A stretch of DNA of 64,000 nt from Thiohalorhabdus sp. Cl-TMA (GCF_041821045.1 NZ_JBGUAW010000004.1:286343-350342); one strand, 5' to 3'; shown: positions 55,860 to 64,000, numbered from the stretch's first letter. Numbers and translations are program-made. Notes: generated by a model not told the origin, from the letters alone.

Positions 55860-57275
55860 CTAGTTGGTCTCCAGCTTGTCCACCGTCTCGTACTCGAACT
55901 TGATCTCCTCCCAGGTCTCCATGGCCGCGGCAAGCTCCGGGCTGTTGCGTCCCGCCTCGGTCATGATCTCGCGCGCCTCGCGCTCCACGTCGCGACCCTG
56001 GTTGCGCGCCTCGACGCAGGCTTCCACGGCAACCCGGTTGGCCGCGGCGCCGGCCGCGTTGCCCCAGGGGTGGCCCAGGGTGCCGCCGCCGAACTGCAGC
56101 ACGGAGTCGTCGCCGAAGATGGTCACCAGCGAAGGCATGTGCCAGACGTGGATGCCACCGGACGCCACGGCGAATACGCCGGGCATGGAGCCCCAGTCCT
56201 GGTCGAAGAACACGCCGCGGGAGCGGTCCTCGGGCACGAAGGACTCGCGCAGCTGGTCCACGAAGCCGAGCGTGGAGGCGCGATCGCCCTCGAGCTTGCC
56301 CACAACGGTGCCGGCGTGCAGATGGTCACCGCCGGACAGCCGCAGGCACTTGGCGAGCACGCGGAAATGGATGCCGTGCTTGGGACTGCGGTCGATCACG
56401 GCGTGCATGGCGCGGTGGATGTGCAGCAGCATGCCGTTCTTGCGGCACCACTTGGCCAGGCCGGTGTTGGCCGTGAAGCCGCCGGTCAGGAAGTCGTGCA
56501 TGATGATGGGCATGCCCAGCTCCTTGGCGAACTCGGCGCGCTCGTACATCTGCTCCGGGTCGGGAGCGGTCACGTTCAGGTAATGGCCCTTGCGCTCGCC
56601 GGTCTGGGCCGTGGCCTTCTGCACCGCCTCCGCCACGAACTCGAAGCGGTCCTGCCAGCGCATGAAGGGCTGGCTGTTGACGTTCTCGTCGTCCTTGGTG
56701 AAGTCCAGGCCGCCCCGCAGGCACTCGTACACCGCGCGACCGTAGTTCTTGGCGGACAGACCCAGCTTGGGCTTGATGGTGCAGCCCAGCAGCGGCCGGC
56801 CGTACTTGTTCATGCGGTCACGCTCGACCTGGATGCCGAAGGGCGGGCCCATGCAGGTCTTGACGTAGGCAATCGGGAAGCGGACGTCCTCGAGGCGCAG
56901 GGCCTGAATGGCCTTGAAGCCGAATACGTTGCCCACCAGCGAGGTGAGCACGTTGGTGATCGATCCCTCCTCGAACAGATCGATGGGGTAGGCGATGAAG
57001 GCGTAGAAGGCCTCGTCGTCGCCGGGGACATCCTCGATACGGTAGGCCCGGCCCTTGTAGTATTCGATGTCCGTCAACAGGTCCGACCACACGGTGGTCC
57101 AGGTCCCGGTGGAGGACTCGGCCGCCACGGCCGCTGCAGCCTCTTCCCGGGGCACACCCGCCTGGGGGGTCACCTTGAAGCAGGCCAGCAGGTCGGTGTC
57201 GAGCGGGACGTAGTCAGGGGCCCAGTACATCTGGGCGTAGTCCTTGACCCCTGCCTCGTAGGTTTTACTTGCCAT
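55860..57275 (-). CDS. cbbL: RuBisCO large subunit, carboxysomal form IAc (copy 2)
   Basis: The protein has 471 residues. Active-site motifs are intact: [39 protein letters not shown] and [19 protein letters not shown]. The N-terminus [18 protein letters not shown] and its place before cbbS2-csoS2 mark it as the encapsulated form. It is the first gene of an operon of at least 11 genes. About 80% of residues appear shared with cbbL1 by eye. Confidence 0.97.
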   Translation of the reverse strand: MASKTYEAGVKDYAQMYWAPDYVPLDTDLLACFKVTPQAGVPREEAAAAVAAESSTGTWTTVWSDLLTDIEYYKGRAYRIEDVPGDDEAFYAFIAYPIDLFEEGSITNVLTSLVGNVFGFKAIQALRLEDVRFPIAYVKTCMGPPFGIQVERDRMNKYGRPLLGCTIKPKLGLSAKNYGRAVYECLRGGLDFTKDDENVNSQPFMRWQDRFEFVAEAVQKATAQTGERKGHYLNVTAPDPEQMYERAEFAKELGMPIIMHDFLTGGFTANTGLAKWCRKNGMLLHIHRAMHAVIDRSPKHGIHFRVLAKCLRLSGGDHLHAGTVVGKLEGDRASTLGFVDQLRESFVPEDRSRGVFFDQDWGSMPGVFAVASGGIHVWHMPSLVTIFGDDSVLQFGGGTLGHPWGNAAGAAANRVAVEACVEARNQGRDVEREAREIMTEAGRNSPELAAAMETWEEIKFEYETVDKLETN

Positions 57276-57319
57276 CGGAACACTCCTCGCTTGCCACGGT
57301 TACGTTGCCGGCTGAAAAG

Positions 57320-57361
57320 CTAACCGATAGCCAGAAATAGATTCCAATCGATTGCGTCGAT
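57320..57361. promoter_or_regulatory. Candidate operator region of the carboxysome operon
   Basis: Within the 244-bp gap before cbbL2 there is ATCGA-N5-TCGAT (57347-57361), which has T-N11-A spacing, and nearby CTAACCGATAG (57320-57330). A related CTAATCGGTTAG lies after cbbR1 (37704-37715). A clear -35/-10 pair was not found. Confidence 0.4.
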
Positions 57362-57519
57362 GAAATCCATAGATGGTTTTCGGATGAGCCCGGATGGCGG
57401 ACTCAGGATGGCCACGCAATGGAAAAAAGACGGGAAAAGCGGGGAGCACCGGAAAGGGGGTACCGGAGAAGGAATGAGGGAGCCGGCCCCGGTCGGACCG
57501 ACTCCTCACGGAGCGGAGC

Positions 57520-58542
57520 TCAGCGACCCTCGCCGCCGCCCCGACCCGCATCCGGCTCATCGGAAACGGGGCGAGCCTGCGGATGGTTCAGGTTGTTCAG
57601 GAGCTGATCCATCTGCTCCGAGACGCGCTGCCCTTCCTCCACCATGAATTCCAGGAAGGACTCGGCGACTACAGATAGCTTCTTGCCGCGCGGGTAGACG
57701 GCGTACCAGGTTCGATCCATTGGGAATCCCGCCACGTCCAGCACGCCGACGGGCCCGTTGCTGCCCTCCAGCGTCAGGCTGTGCAGGGAAAGCACGGACA
57801 GCCCCAGGCCGCTGGCCACCGCGTGCTTGATGGCCTCGTTACTGGCCAGCTCCATGATGATATTGGGCTGCAGACCGGCCTCCTCGAACAGCTGCTCGGT
57901 GGCCTGACGAATACCGGAGCCCTCCTCCCGAACGATGAACGGCTCATCGATCAGGCGATCGAGCGGGATGTCGGACTCGTTTTCCAGCGGGTGCCCGTGC
58001 GGGGCCATGACCACCAGCGGATTGGGGGCGATGGGAACCGCCTCCACCTCGATACCCTCGGAGGGCTTTCGGCCCATGATGTAGAGATCGTCCTCGTTGA
58101 AGGCCAGCCGCTCGAGCACGCGCTCGCGGTTGGAGACCTTCAGGGAGATGTCGATGCCGGGATACTGCTTCTTGAAATGGCCGAGGACGTGCGGCGCGAA
58201 ATACTTGGCGGTGGTCACCACCGCCACCTTCAGGGTACCCCGCCTCAGCCCTTCCATGTCCGCCACCTGCATTTCCAGCCGCTCCAGGCTGCCGAACACT
58301 TCCACGCAGGTCTCGTAGAGCTCCCGCCCCACCTCGGTCAGGTGCACCTGACGGCCGATCTGCTCGAACAGCGGCATTCCCACGGCCTCCGCCAGCTTTT
58401 TCACCTGCATGGAAGCGGTCGGCTGGGTGAGGAACAGATCCTCGGCGGCGCGGGTAACGTTCCCGGTGCGGCCAATGGCCTCGAAGATCTTGAGCTGACG
58501 CAAGGTAACCTTCCGCGCCAGATCAATTCCGGCTCCAGACAT
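57520..58542 (-). CDS. cbbR: LysR-type regulator CbbR (copy 2)
   Basis: The protein has 340 residues. It has the winged helix VTLRQLKIFEAIGRTGNVTR and QPTASMQVKKLAEA, and the CbbR effector segment VVTTAKYFAPHVLGHFKKQY with GLSVLSLHSLTLEGSNGPV. It lies directly upstream of and in the same direction as the carboxysome operon, and diverges from the aldolase-like gene. It is longer than CbbR1 by a C-terminal tail of about 25 residues (LLNNLNHPQARPVSDEPDAG). It probably controls the cso genes, while CbbR1 controls the cbbLSQO genes. Confidence 0.94.
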   Translation of the reverse strand: MSGAGIDLARKVTLRQLKIFEAIGRTGNVTRAAEDLFLTQPTASMQVKKLAEAVGMPLFEQIGRQVHLTEVGRELYETCVEVFGSLERLEMQVADMEGLRRGTLKVAVVTTAKYFAPHVLGHFKKQYPGIDISLKVSNRERVLERLAFNEDDLYIMGRKPSEGIEVEAVPIAPNPLVVMAPHGHPLENESDIPLDRLIDEPFIVREEGSGIRQATEQLFEEAGLQPNIIMELASNEAIKHAVASGLGLSVLSLHSLTLEGSNGPVGVLDVAGFPMDRTWYAVYPRGKKLSVVAESFLEFMVEEGQRVSEQMDQLLNNLNHPQARPVSDEPDAGRGGGEGR

Positions 58543-58545
58543 TGA

Positions 58546-58563
58546 CGTTTACCTATACAAACG
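58546..58563. promoter_or_regulatory. LysR-type dyad between cbbR2 and the aldolase-like gene
   Basis: CGTTT-N8-AAACG, three bases upstream of the cbbR2 start codon, in an AT-rich stretch. The place and form fit an autoregulatory CbbR site shared with the divergent gene. Confidence 0.5.
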
Positions 58564-58736
58564 ATCGAAAAAACGAATTTTATTTATGCGTCAGGCGAGC
58601 CAGAATACTTGCGTGAAATGGTCGGGATTGCAAGGGGTTTGTGGCCCAGCCGACGGTGAGCCCCCGAGGGTACGGGGCGGAAAAGGCCGGCAGTCCCGAT
58701 CCAGGTAGCCGCAGCCAGCAATGGAGAAGGCTGATC

Positions 58737-59876
58737 ATGGCCCTGACTGACATGAACGATATGCTCGCCCACGCCTACCGGCACGGGTATGCCGTGGGCG
58801 CTTTCGCAATACGCGATCTGGAATCCCTGACCGGTGTAATAGCGGCCGCCGAGGCATCCCGGGCGCCCGTCCTCTTGGTCCCCGAGGTGGCCGACGGGAT
58901 GCAGCTCGAGGTGCTGCTGCCGGCCGTGGAGAGCGCGGCCTCCCGGGCCGAGGTTCCGGTAGCCATCCAGGCGGCGGTCTCCAGCGATCCGGAAGCGGCG
59001 GCCCGCCTCATCCGGCTCGGGTGCAACGGGCTTCGGGTCCGGGAGCTGGGAGATTCCTTCCCACAGAGCGTCCAGCAGGTCAGTGAGGTGGTGGCCACCG
59101 CGCACGCATGCGGCCTGTCCGTCGAGGCCGAGCCCGGGGCCCATCTCGTCACCACCCCGGCCGAGGCCGAACGGTTCGTGGACCGCAGCGGCATCGACAG
59201 CCTGCGCCTGGACCTGGGCGACGGCGAGGACTCCGGCAAGGGGAAGCTGGACCATGCACGGCTCAAGCGGATCCACAAGGCGCTGGGGGCCCCCCTTTCC
59301 GTGGACGCCGGGGAAGGGCTCTCCGAGAACCAGTACCTGCGCCTGATCCGGAACGGCGTGGCCGCCATCGGATACAGCGCCCCCGTGCCGATCACGGCCG
59401 CCGAAGCCGAGTCCGTCATGCGGATCTGGGGCGCCGCAGGCCGGGCCGCCGAGGTGCTCGCCCAGTGCACGCCCTGGGAAACCGCCGAGCAGATCCTGTT
59501 ATACAACTTCCCCGAACTGCCCGAGGCCGATACGGAGACGGCGCTCGCCCGGGGCGAGCGCGTCCTGCGCCGCATCCCCGGAGTCCGGGAAGCGGTGGGA
59601 ATGCGGGCCAACCTGGACGAGGCGCCCTATCACTTTGCGTGGCGGGTGCGGCTGTGCCACCCCAAGGCCCTGTCCAGCTTCCAGCACCATCCCGATCACG
59701 CGGCCTTTACCAATGGCGCCATCCATCCCGCCATCGAGGGCTGCACCCGGATCCAATTCAGCCGGACCGACACCGACAAGCGCACCTCGCCGGACCCACC
59801 GGAGCCTCCCGGCCAGGAGGCAGTCGCCAACAAGGTGACGCCCCTGCCACCGGGCACCCGGAGGAACCTGGCATGA
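58737..59876 (+). CDS. Class II aldolase-fold protein lacking metal ligands, fused to a Dabb-like domain
   Basis: The protein has 379 residues from the ATG at 58737 behind GAGAAGG. Residues 1-275 follow class II fructose-bisphosphate aldolase (AYRHGYAVGAFAIRDLESLT, AHACGLSVEAEPGAHLVTTP, KGKLDHARLKRIHKALGAPL). The zinc-binding positions are replaced: the HLDHG segment reads IQAAVSS, the SHG segment reads LGDGED, and the LHGGSG segment reads VDAGEG. Residues 290-345 resemble a stress-responsive A/B barrel (AWRVRLCHPKALSSFQHHPD). A metal-dependent aldolase reaction is thus unlikely. It faces cbbR2 and the carboxysome operon, which suggests a metabolite-binding or regulatory role. Confidence 0.75.
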   Translation: MALTDMNDMLAHAYRHGYAVGAFAIRDLESLTGVIAAAEASRAPVLLVPEVADGMQLEVLLPAVESAASRAEVPVAIQAAVSSDPEAAARLIRLGCNGLRVRELGDSFPQSVQQVSEVVATAHACGLSVEAEPGAHLVTTPAEAERFVDRSGIDSLRLDLGDGEDSGKGKLDHARLKRIHKALGAPLSVDAGEGLSENQYLRLIRNGVAAIGYSAPVPITAAEAESVMRIWGAAGRAAEVLAQCTPWETAEQILLYNFPELPEADTETALARGERVLRRIPGVREAVGMRANLDEAPYHFAWRVRLCHPKALSSFQHHPDHAAFTNGAIHPAIEGCTRIQFSRTDTDKRTSPDPPEPPGQEAVANKVTPLPPGTRRNLA

Positions 59877-59936
59877 GCCCGGCCGTTCCGCGCCCCTACA
59901 TCCCGCCAATCCGGCATCCATCGCGGTAGCCCGGTC

Positions 59937-60458
59937 ATGAGCCTGCTTGCCGTGGCCCATTCCGATTCCCCCCTGGCACTGGTCTGCCAGACGGTTGGCC
60001 TCTTTCTACGCCATCGGTGGGCGCGGCAACGGGAGGGACCGGCACAGGAGCCCCTGCTCGGAGTTTGGCTGGATCCCTCGCCGCTGGATACGGTGTCAGC
60101 GCTCAGCCTCGGGGGCGACGGAAGCTGTCATGGGGAGCCCCGGATACGGGAGAGCTGCGGCCTCGAGGGCGCGTGGTACGTGTGCTGGCTGGCTGCCGAT
60201 CCGGGCCCCCAGGGGGAGATCGAGACCCTGACCGGCCTGCTCGACCTGCTTCTGGAGCGGGGCGGGCCGGGCGGGGACCGCTCCGGGCAAGCGTTCGCTC
60301 CGTGCTTCGGCTCCGCCACCCCGGCCCCCGAGATCGGCACGCTTCTAGGGCGCCTGGCGGTCCAGTTCCCGGATACCCTCACCGGGGCCATCACCCAGGA
60401 TCCGGACGACGGGTGTCTGACGCCCCAGCCCGACCTCGGCATCATCCGCCCCAGCTAG
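59937..60458 (+). CDS. Hypothetical protein downstream of the aldolase-like gene
   Basis: The protein has 173 residues. It begins MSLLAVAHSDSPLALVCQTV and contains WYVCWLAADPGPQGEIETLT and LAVQFPDTLTGAITQDPDDG. No signal peptide, membrane segment or known domain is visible. It lies 60 bp after the aldolase-like gene in the same direction and is probably co-transcribed. Another reading frame in this region is open as well, so confidence is moderate. Confidence 0.5.
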   Translation: MSLLAVAHSDSPLALVCQTVGLFLRHRWARQREGPAQEPLLGVWLDPSPLDTVSALSLGGDGSCHGEPRIRESCGLEGAWYVCWLAADPGPQGEIETLTGLLDLLLERGGPGGDRSGQAFAPCFGSATPAPEIGTLLGRLAVQFPDTLTGAITQDPDDGCLTPQPDLGIIRPS

Positions 60459-60543
60459 TCCGGCGCACGGCTTCGGGCCCGTGCCGGGGCTCCTGCGTAA
60501 ATCGCTAGCCGGCCACCAGCCTGCCCTGCAGGATTCTCTTCCC

Positions 60544-61419
60544 CTAGAACCGTCCCTGCAGCCGGAGCACGGGGAAGGCCGAATCCTTGCGCTCCTTGCC
60601 GTTCTTCAAATAGTCCACGGCGGTAAGAAAATTCCACCAGAAATGCAGGGCTACCCCCTCGCCCAGGCGGTAGCCGTTGCGTACGTGCAGACCGCCCAGA
60701 TAGAGCCCGTACGCGGAGGCGCCGGCCACGTCGGCGGTCCCCGCGCGACCGGAGTGGGCTAGGCCGAACGCCAGGGCCGAGGCGGGAACACCCAGCCACG
60801 GCCCCCAGGCGCGGGCGGTGGTATCGTTGACCACGCCCCGAAAGAAGGCCTCCTCGCCGATGGCCACTCCCTCGTAGCGCAGGGTATTGGCGGCGGCCAC
60901 CTCGTAGGGGGAGAGATCCTCGTCCGTGATAACGGCCCAGTCGCTGCCTCCGCCGCTGAAGATCAGCGCGGCACGGAGCAGCAGGGGCCCCAGTGTGGTG
61001 GGCCGTGTCAGATAGTCCGGCCGGAAGGGGGCCCGCCAGAGCTGTCCCGCCGGCTCGGGGGCGCCGCCGTGGAAGGCGTCGTAGGCGGAATAGAACGCGG
61101 TATTCGTGGAGAGGCTGCCGAGGAGCTCGGCGTAGTAGGTGGTGCGGTTGTAATACAGGATCCGGCCGTTCTCGTCGGAACGGTCATCGGGGCCCAGGTA
61201 GTCCGGCTCCCTGGCCAGGGCCAGGGAGCCCGCCGAGGTGCCCAGCCAGAGGCCGAAATGTCCGGCGGCGGCGCCGTGCCTGCCCTGCACTTCCTGGCCG
61301 AGGCCGGGCACCAAAAGACTGCCCAGGCCCGCCCAGGGATGGACCGGGGCGGCTCCGGCCGGCACCGCCGCCAGGAGGCCGAGGACTGCCCAGGGGAGCC
61401 GGGCCGCCCTCCGCTTCAC
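60544..61419 (-). CDS. CPBP family intramembrane glutamic endopeptidase (CAAX-protease-like)
   Basis: The protein has 291 residues from a GTG at 61419 that overlaps the stop of the transpeptidase gene as GTGA. It has an N-terminal hydrophobic segment (WAVLGLLAAVPAGAA) and later membrane spans. The protease motifs are IGEEAFFRGVVND (E-E-x-x-x-R), LAFGLAHSG (F-x-x-x-H) and ALHFWWNFLT (H-x-x-x-N). It may process membrane proteins. The long open frame upstream belongs to antisense of the transpeptidase. Confidence 0.85.
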   Translation of the reverse strand: MKRRAARLPWAVLGLLAAVPAGAAPVHPWAGLGSLLVPGLGQEVQGRHGAAAGHFGLWLGTSAGSLALAREPDYLGPDDRSDENGRILYYNRTTYYAELLGSLSTNTAFYSAYDAFHGGAPEPAGQLWRAPFRPDYLTRPTTLGPLLLRAALIFSGGGSDWAVITDEDLSPYEVAAANTLRYEGVAIGEEAFFRGVVNDTTARAWGPWLGVPASALAFGLAHSGRAGTADVAGASAYGLYLGGLHVRNGYRLGEGVALHFWWNFLTAVDYLKNGKERKDSAFPVLRLQGRF

Positions 61420-62519
61420 GGCCGGATCGTTACGCGGTCTCCCTCGCGCATGTAGCGCCAGAGGGCCTTCGCCGCTTCGGGCCGCACCCGGATGCAGCCG
61501 TGGCTCTCCTTGCGCCCGATGCTGTCCGGATTGTTGGTGCCGTGTATGGCGTAGGTCTTGCCAATATTCAAGGCGAATTTCCCCAGGACTCCCTCGAAGC
61601 AGCGCTTGCCCTTCTCGATGTCCTCGGCATAGCGTTCCTCCTTCGTCATGGAGTCGGGAATGCACCAGTCGATACCGTCCGGCTTGTAGATGCGCCACCG
61701 CACCCGGTAGTCGCCCGGTTCGGTGTAATAGCAGTTCCCGCCCTGCTCCTCGGGCAGGCAGTCATCCATGCCCAGGCCCACCTCGGTGGAATATAGCTGC
61801 TGCTCCGAACCGTCCGGCCGCTCCTCCAGGACCCGGAGCTGGAACTCCGATTTGTCCACCACGATGTGCCGCTCGGCCCCCTCCGGTAGGGGGACCGTCG
61901 GGGGCGGGCTGACGTCACGCGCCGCGCCGGCGGGCACCCAGAGGGTACGCTCCACCGGTTTCCAGCGGCCCTCAGGGAAATAGCCGGAAACCTCCAGCCA
62001 GCCGCCCCGCCGCCAGCGCACGGTGAACTTGTCCCCTTCCTCCCAGGTGGCGACGGGATGACCCCGCGGCCGGTCACGGACCAGGATGTCCCGCTCCAGC
62101 CGATAGGTCCGCGCCCGGACCCGCTGGCGCACCGGGTGCTTGGGACGGAACGGGCGAACGATGCGCAGGTGCTCCGCGCGCACCCAGAGCGGGCTCTCCA
62201 TGGGCTGCCAGTGTCCCTGCGGGAAATGGCCGGTCACGCGGACCCACTCCCCCGCCCGGCGGTCCGAGGTGAGCAGCGTGTCCCCTTCCCACCGTTCCAC
62301 TGTCTCTCCGCCGGGCCACTGGCGCAAGGGAGCCTCCCGGCGCAGCTGGAAGGTCTTGGGGCGAGTGACGGCTTCCACGGTGGGGCGGGAAGCGGAGAGC
62401 TCGGAGGTGGGTCCGGAAGTGGCCCCTGCCCGGCAGGGCAGAAGCAGGCCCGTAATCGCGAGGGAAGAGAGCCATACGGCGGCGCGGGATCTGTACATTC
62501 CGACGGTAGCTGCGACCAT
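61416..62519 (-). CDS. L,D-transpeptidase (YkuD) with N-terminal SH3-like repeats
   Basis: The protein has 367 residues from the ATG at 62519 behind GGGGAGG. It has a signal peptide (AAVWLSSLAITGLLLPCRAG). Two related SH3-like repeats follow: VERWEGDTLLTSDRRAGEWV then VATWEEGDKFTVRWRRGGWL, each with a GxW(Q/K)P(M/V)E segment. The YkuD domain starts near HIVVDKSEFQLRVLE and has TYAIHGTNNPDSIGRKESHG with the catalytic CIRV. It forms 3-3 cross-links in peptidoglycan or attaches lipoproteins. Confidence 0.92.
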   Translation of the reverse strand: MVAATVGMYRSRAAVWLSSLAITGLLLPCRAGATSGPTSELSASRPTVEAVTRPKTFQLRREAPLRQWPGGETVERWEGDTLLTSDRRAGEWVRVTGHFPQGHWQPMESPLWVRAEHLRIVRPFRPKHPVRQRVRARTYRLERDILVRDRPRGHPVATWEEGDKFTVRWRRGGWLEVSGYFPEGRWKPVERTLWVPAGAARDVSPPPTVPLPEGAERHIVVDKSEFQLRVLEERPDGSEQQLYSTEVGLGMDDCLPEEQGGNCYYTEPGDYRVRWRIYKPDGIDWCIPDSMTKEERYAEDIEKGKRCFEGVLGKFALNIGKTYAIHGTNNPDSIGRKESHGCIRVRPEAAKALWRYMREGDRVTIRP

Positions 62520-62657
62520 CACCTCCCCTTGGGTCTTCACTTGTCCAGGAAATCCGGACACGGATATGCTAACCCCTTCCGACAGGCGATGCACCCGTGT
62601 CCCCGCCATCCGGGGCCTGACGGGAATCATTCGCCTTCCACCGCACAAGGGCCCGCC

Positions 62658-63902
62658 ATGCCGCATAAACACGCTGTCGTCGTACTCGCCGGGATCGTCC
62701 TCGGGGTGCTGCTGGGGGTTGCCCTGGGCTGGCAAGGGGGGACCGCCGTGGCCGCCGTCGCGTGGATGGGCACGGTGTTCCTCAACGCCCTGCAGATCCT
62801 GGTCATCCCGCTGGTGCTGGCGGCGGTCATCAGCGGCGTGGCCAGCGTGGGGGACGTCCGGCACTTCGGCGCCCTCGGCGGTCTGACCGTGGTCTACTAC
62901 CTGGTCACCACCGCCATCGCCGTGCTCATCGGCCTGCTCATGGTGAACTGGATCCAGCCCGGGGCCGGCGTGGGCCTGGAGGCCGCGGGGCGGCTACCGG
63001 AGACCATCGCCGAGGGCGGCGGCGCGGACGCCCGGGCCTTCATCGATTCGATCCTGCCACCGAACCTGGTGGCCGCCGCCGCGGACACCAAGCTGCTGCC
63101 CCTGATCGTCTTCGCCCTGGCCTTCGGGGTGGCCATGCTGGCGGTGGGCAAGACCGGACGGCCGGTGGCGGAATTCTTCCAGAGCTTCAACGAAGTGATC
63201 ATGAAGCTGGTGATCTGGCTCATGTACCTGGCCCCGCTCGGCATCCTGGGTCTGGTGGCGGGCCGGCTGGGCCAGGCGGGCGGCGGCGAGGCCCTGGTGG
63301 ATCAGCTTACGGCGGTGGCCTGGCACGTGGTGACGGTGGTGTCGGCCCTGGCCATCCATGCCGCCGTGCTCTTCCTCATTCTCTGGCTGGTGGCGGGACG
63401 GGGGCTGAGCTATCTGGTCACCATGCTGCGGGCGCTGTTCGTGGCCCTGGGCACGGCCAGCTCCTCGGCCACCCTTCCCCTGACCATCGAGGGCGTGCGC
63501 GAGAACGGCGTGGATCCCCGGGCCGCCCGCATCGTCCTGCCCCTCGGGGCCACCATCAACATGGACGGCACCGCCCTCTACGAGGCGTGCGCGGTACTGT
63601 TCATCGCCCAGGCCTATGGGCTGGACCTGACCCTGGCCCAACAGGCTATTGTGTTCGTTACGGCCACCCTCGCCGCCATCGGCGCCGCCGGCATCCCGGA
63701 GGCGGGCCTCGTGACCATGGTCATCGTCCTCAACGCCGTAGGCTTGCCGCTGGAGGGGATCGGGCTGCTGCTGGCCGTGGACTGGCTGCTGGACCGCTTC
63801 CGCACGGCCACCAACGTCTGGGGGGACGCGGTGGGCGGCGCGGTGGTCCACCGCTTCATGGGGCGCTGGGGCCCGGCCGCTGGAGACGCCCCCGCACGCT
63901 AG
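62658..63902 (+). CDS. Dicarboxylate/amino acid:cation symporter (DAACS family)
   Basis: The protein has 414 residues from the ATG at 62658. Eight membrane segments and two hairpins follow the GltP/DctA fold: LNALQILVIPLVLAAVISGV, the serine-rich hairpin LGTASSSATLPLTIEGVREN, the NMDGT motif in PLGATINMDGTALYEACAVL, and the second hairpin AAIGAAGIPEAGLVTMVIVL. It imports acidic amino acids or dicarboxylates with Na+ or H+. The exact substrate is unclear. Confidence 0.93.
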   Translation: MPHKHAVVVLAGIVLGVLLGVALGWQGGTAVAAVAWMGTVFLNALQILVIPLVLAAVISGVASVGDVRHFGALGGLTVVYYLVTTAIAVLIGLLMVNWIQPGAGVGLEAAGRLPETIAEGGGADARAFIDSILPPNLVAAAADTKLLPLIVFALAFGVAMLAVGKTGRPVAEFFQSFNEVIMKLVIWLMYLAPLGILGLVAGRLGQAGGGEALVDQLTAVAWHVVTVVSALAIHAAVLFLILWLVAGRGLSYLVTMLRALFVALGTASSSATLPLTIEGVRENGVDPRAARIVLPLGATINMDGTALYEACAVLFIAQAYGLDLTLAQQAIVFVTATLAAIGAAGIPEAGLVTMVIVLNAVGLPLEGIGLLLAVDWLLDRFRTATNVWGDAVGGAVVHRFMGRWGPAAGDAPAR

Positions 63903-63922
63903 CCCCGGGCCGATACCACCCG

Positions 63923-64000
63923 TTAGGGCCTGTTAACGCTTAATAAGGCCTCGATAATCAGGGCGAAGTGGATGAAGAAGGTGAACACCACATCCAGCTT
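63923..64000 (-). CDS. 3' end of a gene cut by the window edge, possibly a transposase
   Basis: On the minus strand the last 25 codons read KLDVVFTFFIHFALIIEALL and then SVNRP, with a TAA stop at 63925-63923. The hydrophobic C-terminal ending in VN-x-P looks like that of some IS-element transposases, and GGGCCTGTTAACGC at the stop resembles the terminal repeats of IS5/IS1031-type elements. Only a fragment is visible, so this is tentative. Confidence 0.35.
   Translation of the reverse strand, partial: KLDVVFTFFIHFALIIEALLSVNRP

Noticed and set aside
58737..59876. Annotation as an active fructose-bisphosphate aldolase
   Set aside because: All three metal-binding His segments of class II aldolases are replaced by other residues.

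Overview
The window reads as a chromosomal segment of a high-GC, aerobic, obligately or mainly autotrophic proteobacterium, most likely a gammaproteobacterial sulfur oxidiser. The evidence is two complete form I RuBisCO operons (one with cbbQ/cbbO, one inside a full alpha-carboxysome operon), a DAB-type inorganic carbon pump, a DsrE-like periplasmic protein, and gammaproteobacterial-type housekeeping genes (tex, recR, ybaB, dnaX, ffs). I cannot name the species from sequence alone.

Layout. 1-3.1 kb: the end of tex and a cyclic-nucleotide-binding protein. 3.2-16.7 kb, all on the minus strand: a nitrate assimilation and nitrate response block. It runs nasT-nasS (RNA-binding antiterminator and its cytoplasmic nitrate-binding partner), a PilJ-type chemoreceptor of the kind that senses nitrate, then a likely operon narK - 49-aa membrane peptide - nirB - nirD - nasA - cysG - hemD (uptake, nitrate and nitrite reduction, siroheme supply). 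Two leaders, one before narK and one before the chemoreceptor, each carry two hexaloop hairpins with A1 and G4 followed by an overlapping intrinsic terminator. That is the ANTAR antitermination architecture. A good sigma-54 box precedes the narK leader and a weaker one precedes the chemoreceptor leader. 16.9-25.9 kb: a KefB-type K+/H+ antiporter, a LonB-type protease with a universal stress protein, and a short run of poorly known envelope genes, dodecin and a YkvA protein. 26-33.8 kb: recR-ybaB-dnaX with ffs (SRP RNA) and tRNA-Ser(GGA) upstream, a DsrE-like gene, an nfeD-slipin pair, RNase Z and a CopD-like membrane protein. 33.8-35.1 kb is a gene graveyard with remnants of a SCO1/SenC gene and a thiamine-diphosphate enzyme.

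35.1-59.9 kb is a carbon-fixation island. csoS1D is followed at once by a Nudix hydrolase gene. cbbR1 diverges from cbbL1-cbbS1-cbbQ-cbbO across an intergenic region holding an exactly 100-bp-offset tandem duplication of an operator plus promoter. dabA-dabB and the carboxysome operon (cbbL2-cbbS2-csoS2-csoSCA-csoS4A-csoS4B-two csoS1 copies-bacterioferritin-like-acRAF-small disordered protein) run on the minus strand, headed by a second cbbR. Divergent from cbbR2 is an aldolase-fold protein that has lost the class II metal ligands and is fused to a Dabb-like domain, followed by an unrecognised gene. Together these genes supply bicarbonate (DabAB), encapsulate one RuBisCO with carbonic anhydrase, leave the other free, and keep RuBisCO active (CbbQO, acRAF).

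59.9-64 kb: a CPBP membrane protease overlapping an L,D-transpeptidase gene, a DAACS-family symporter, and at the right edge the 3' end of a possible transposase gene.

Features I consider most worth following are the ANTAR attenuator on a chemoreceptor gene, the pseudo-aldolase-Dabb fusion beside the carboxysome operon, the csoS1D-Nudix pair, and the duplicated cbb control region.
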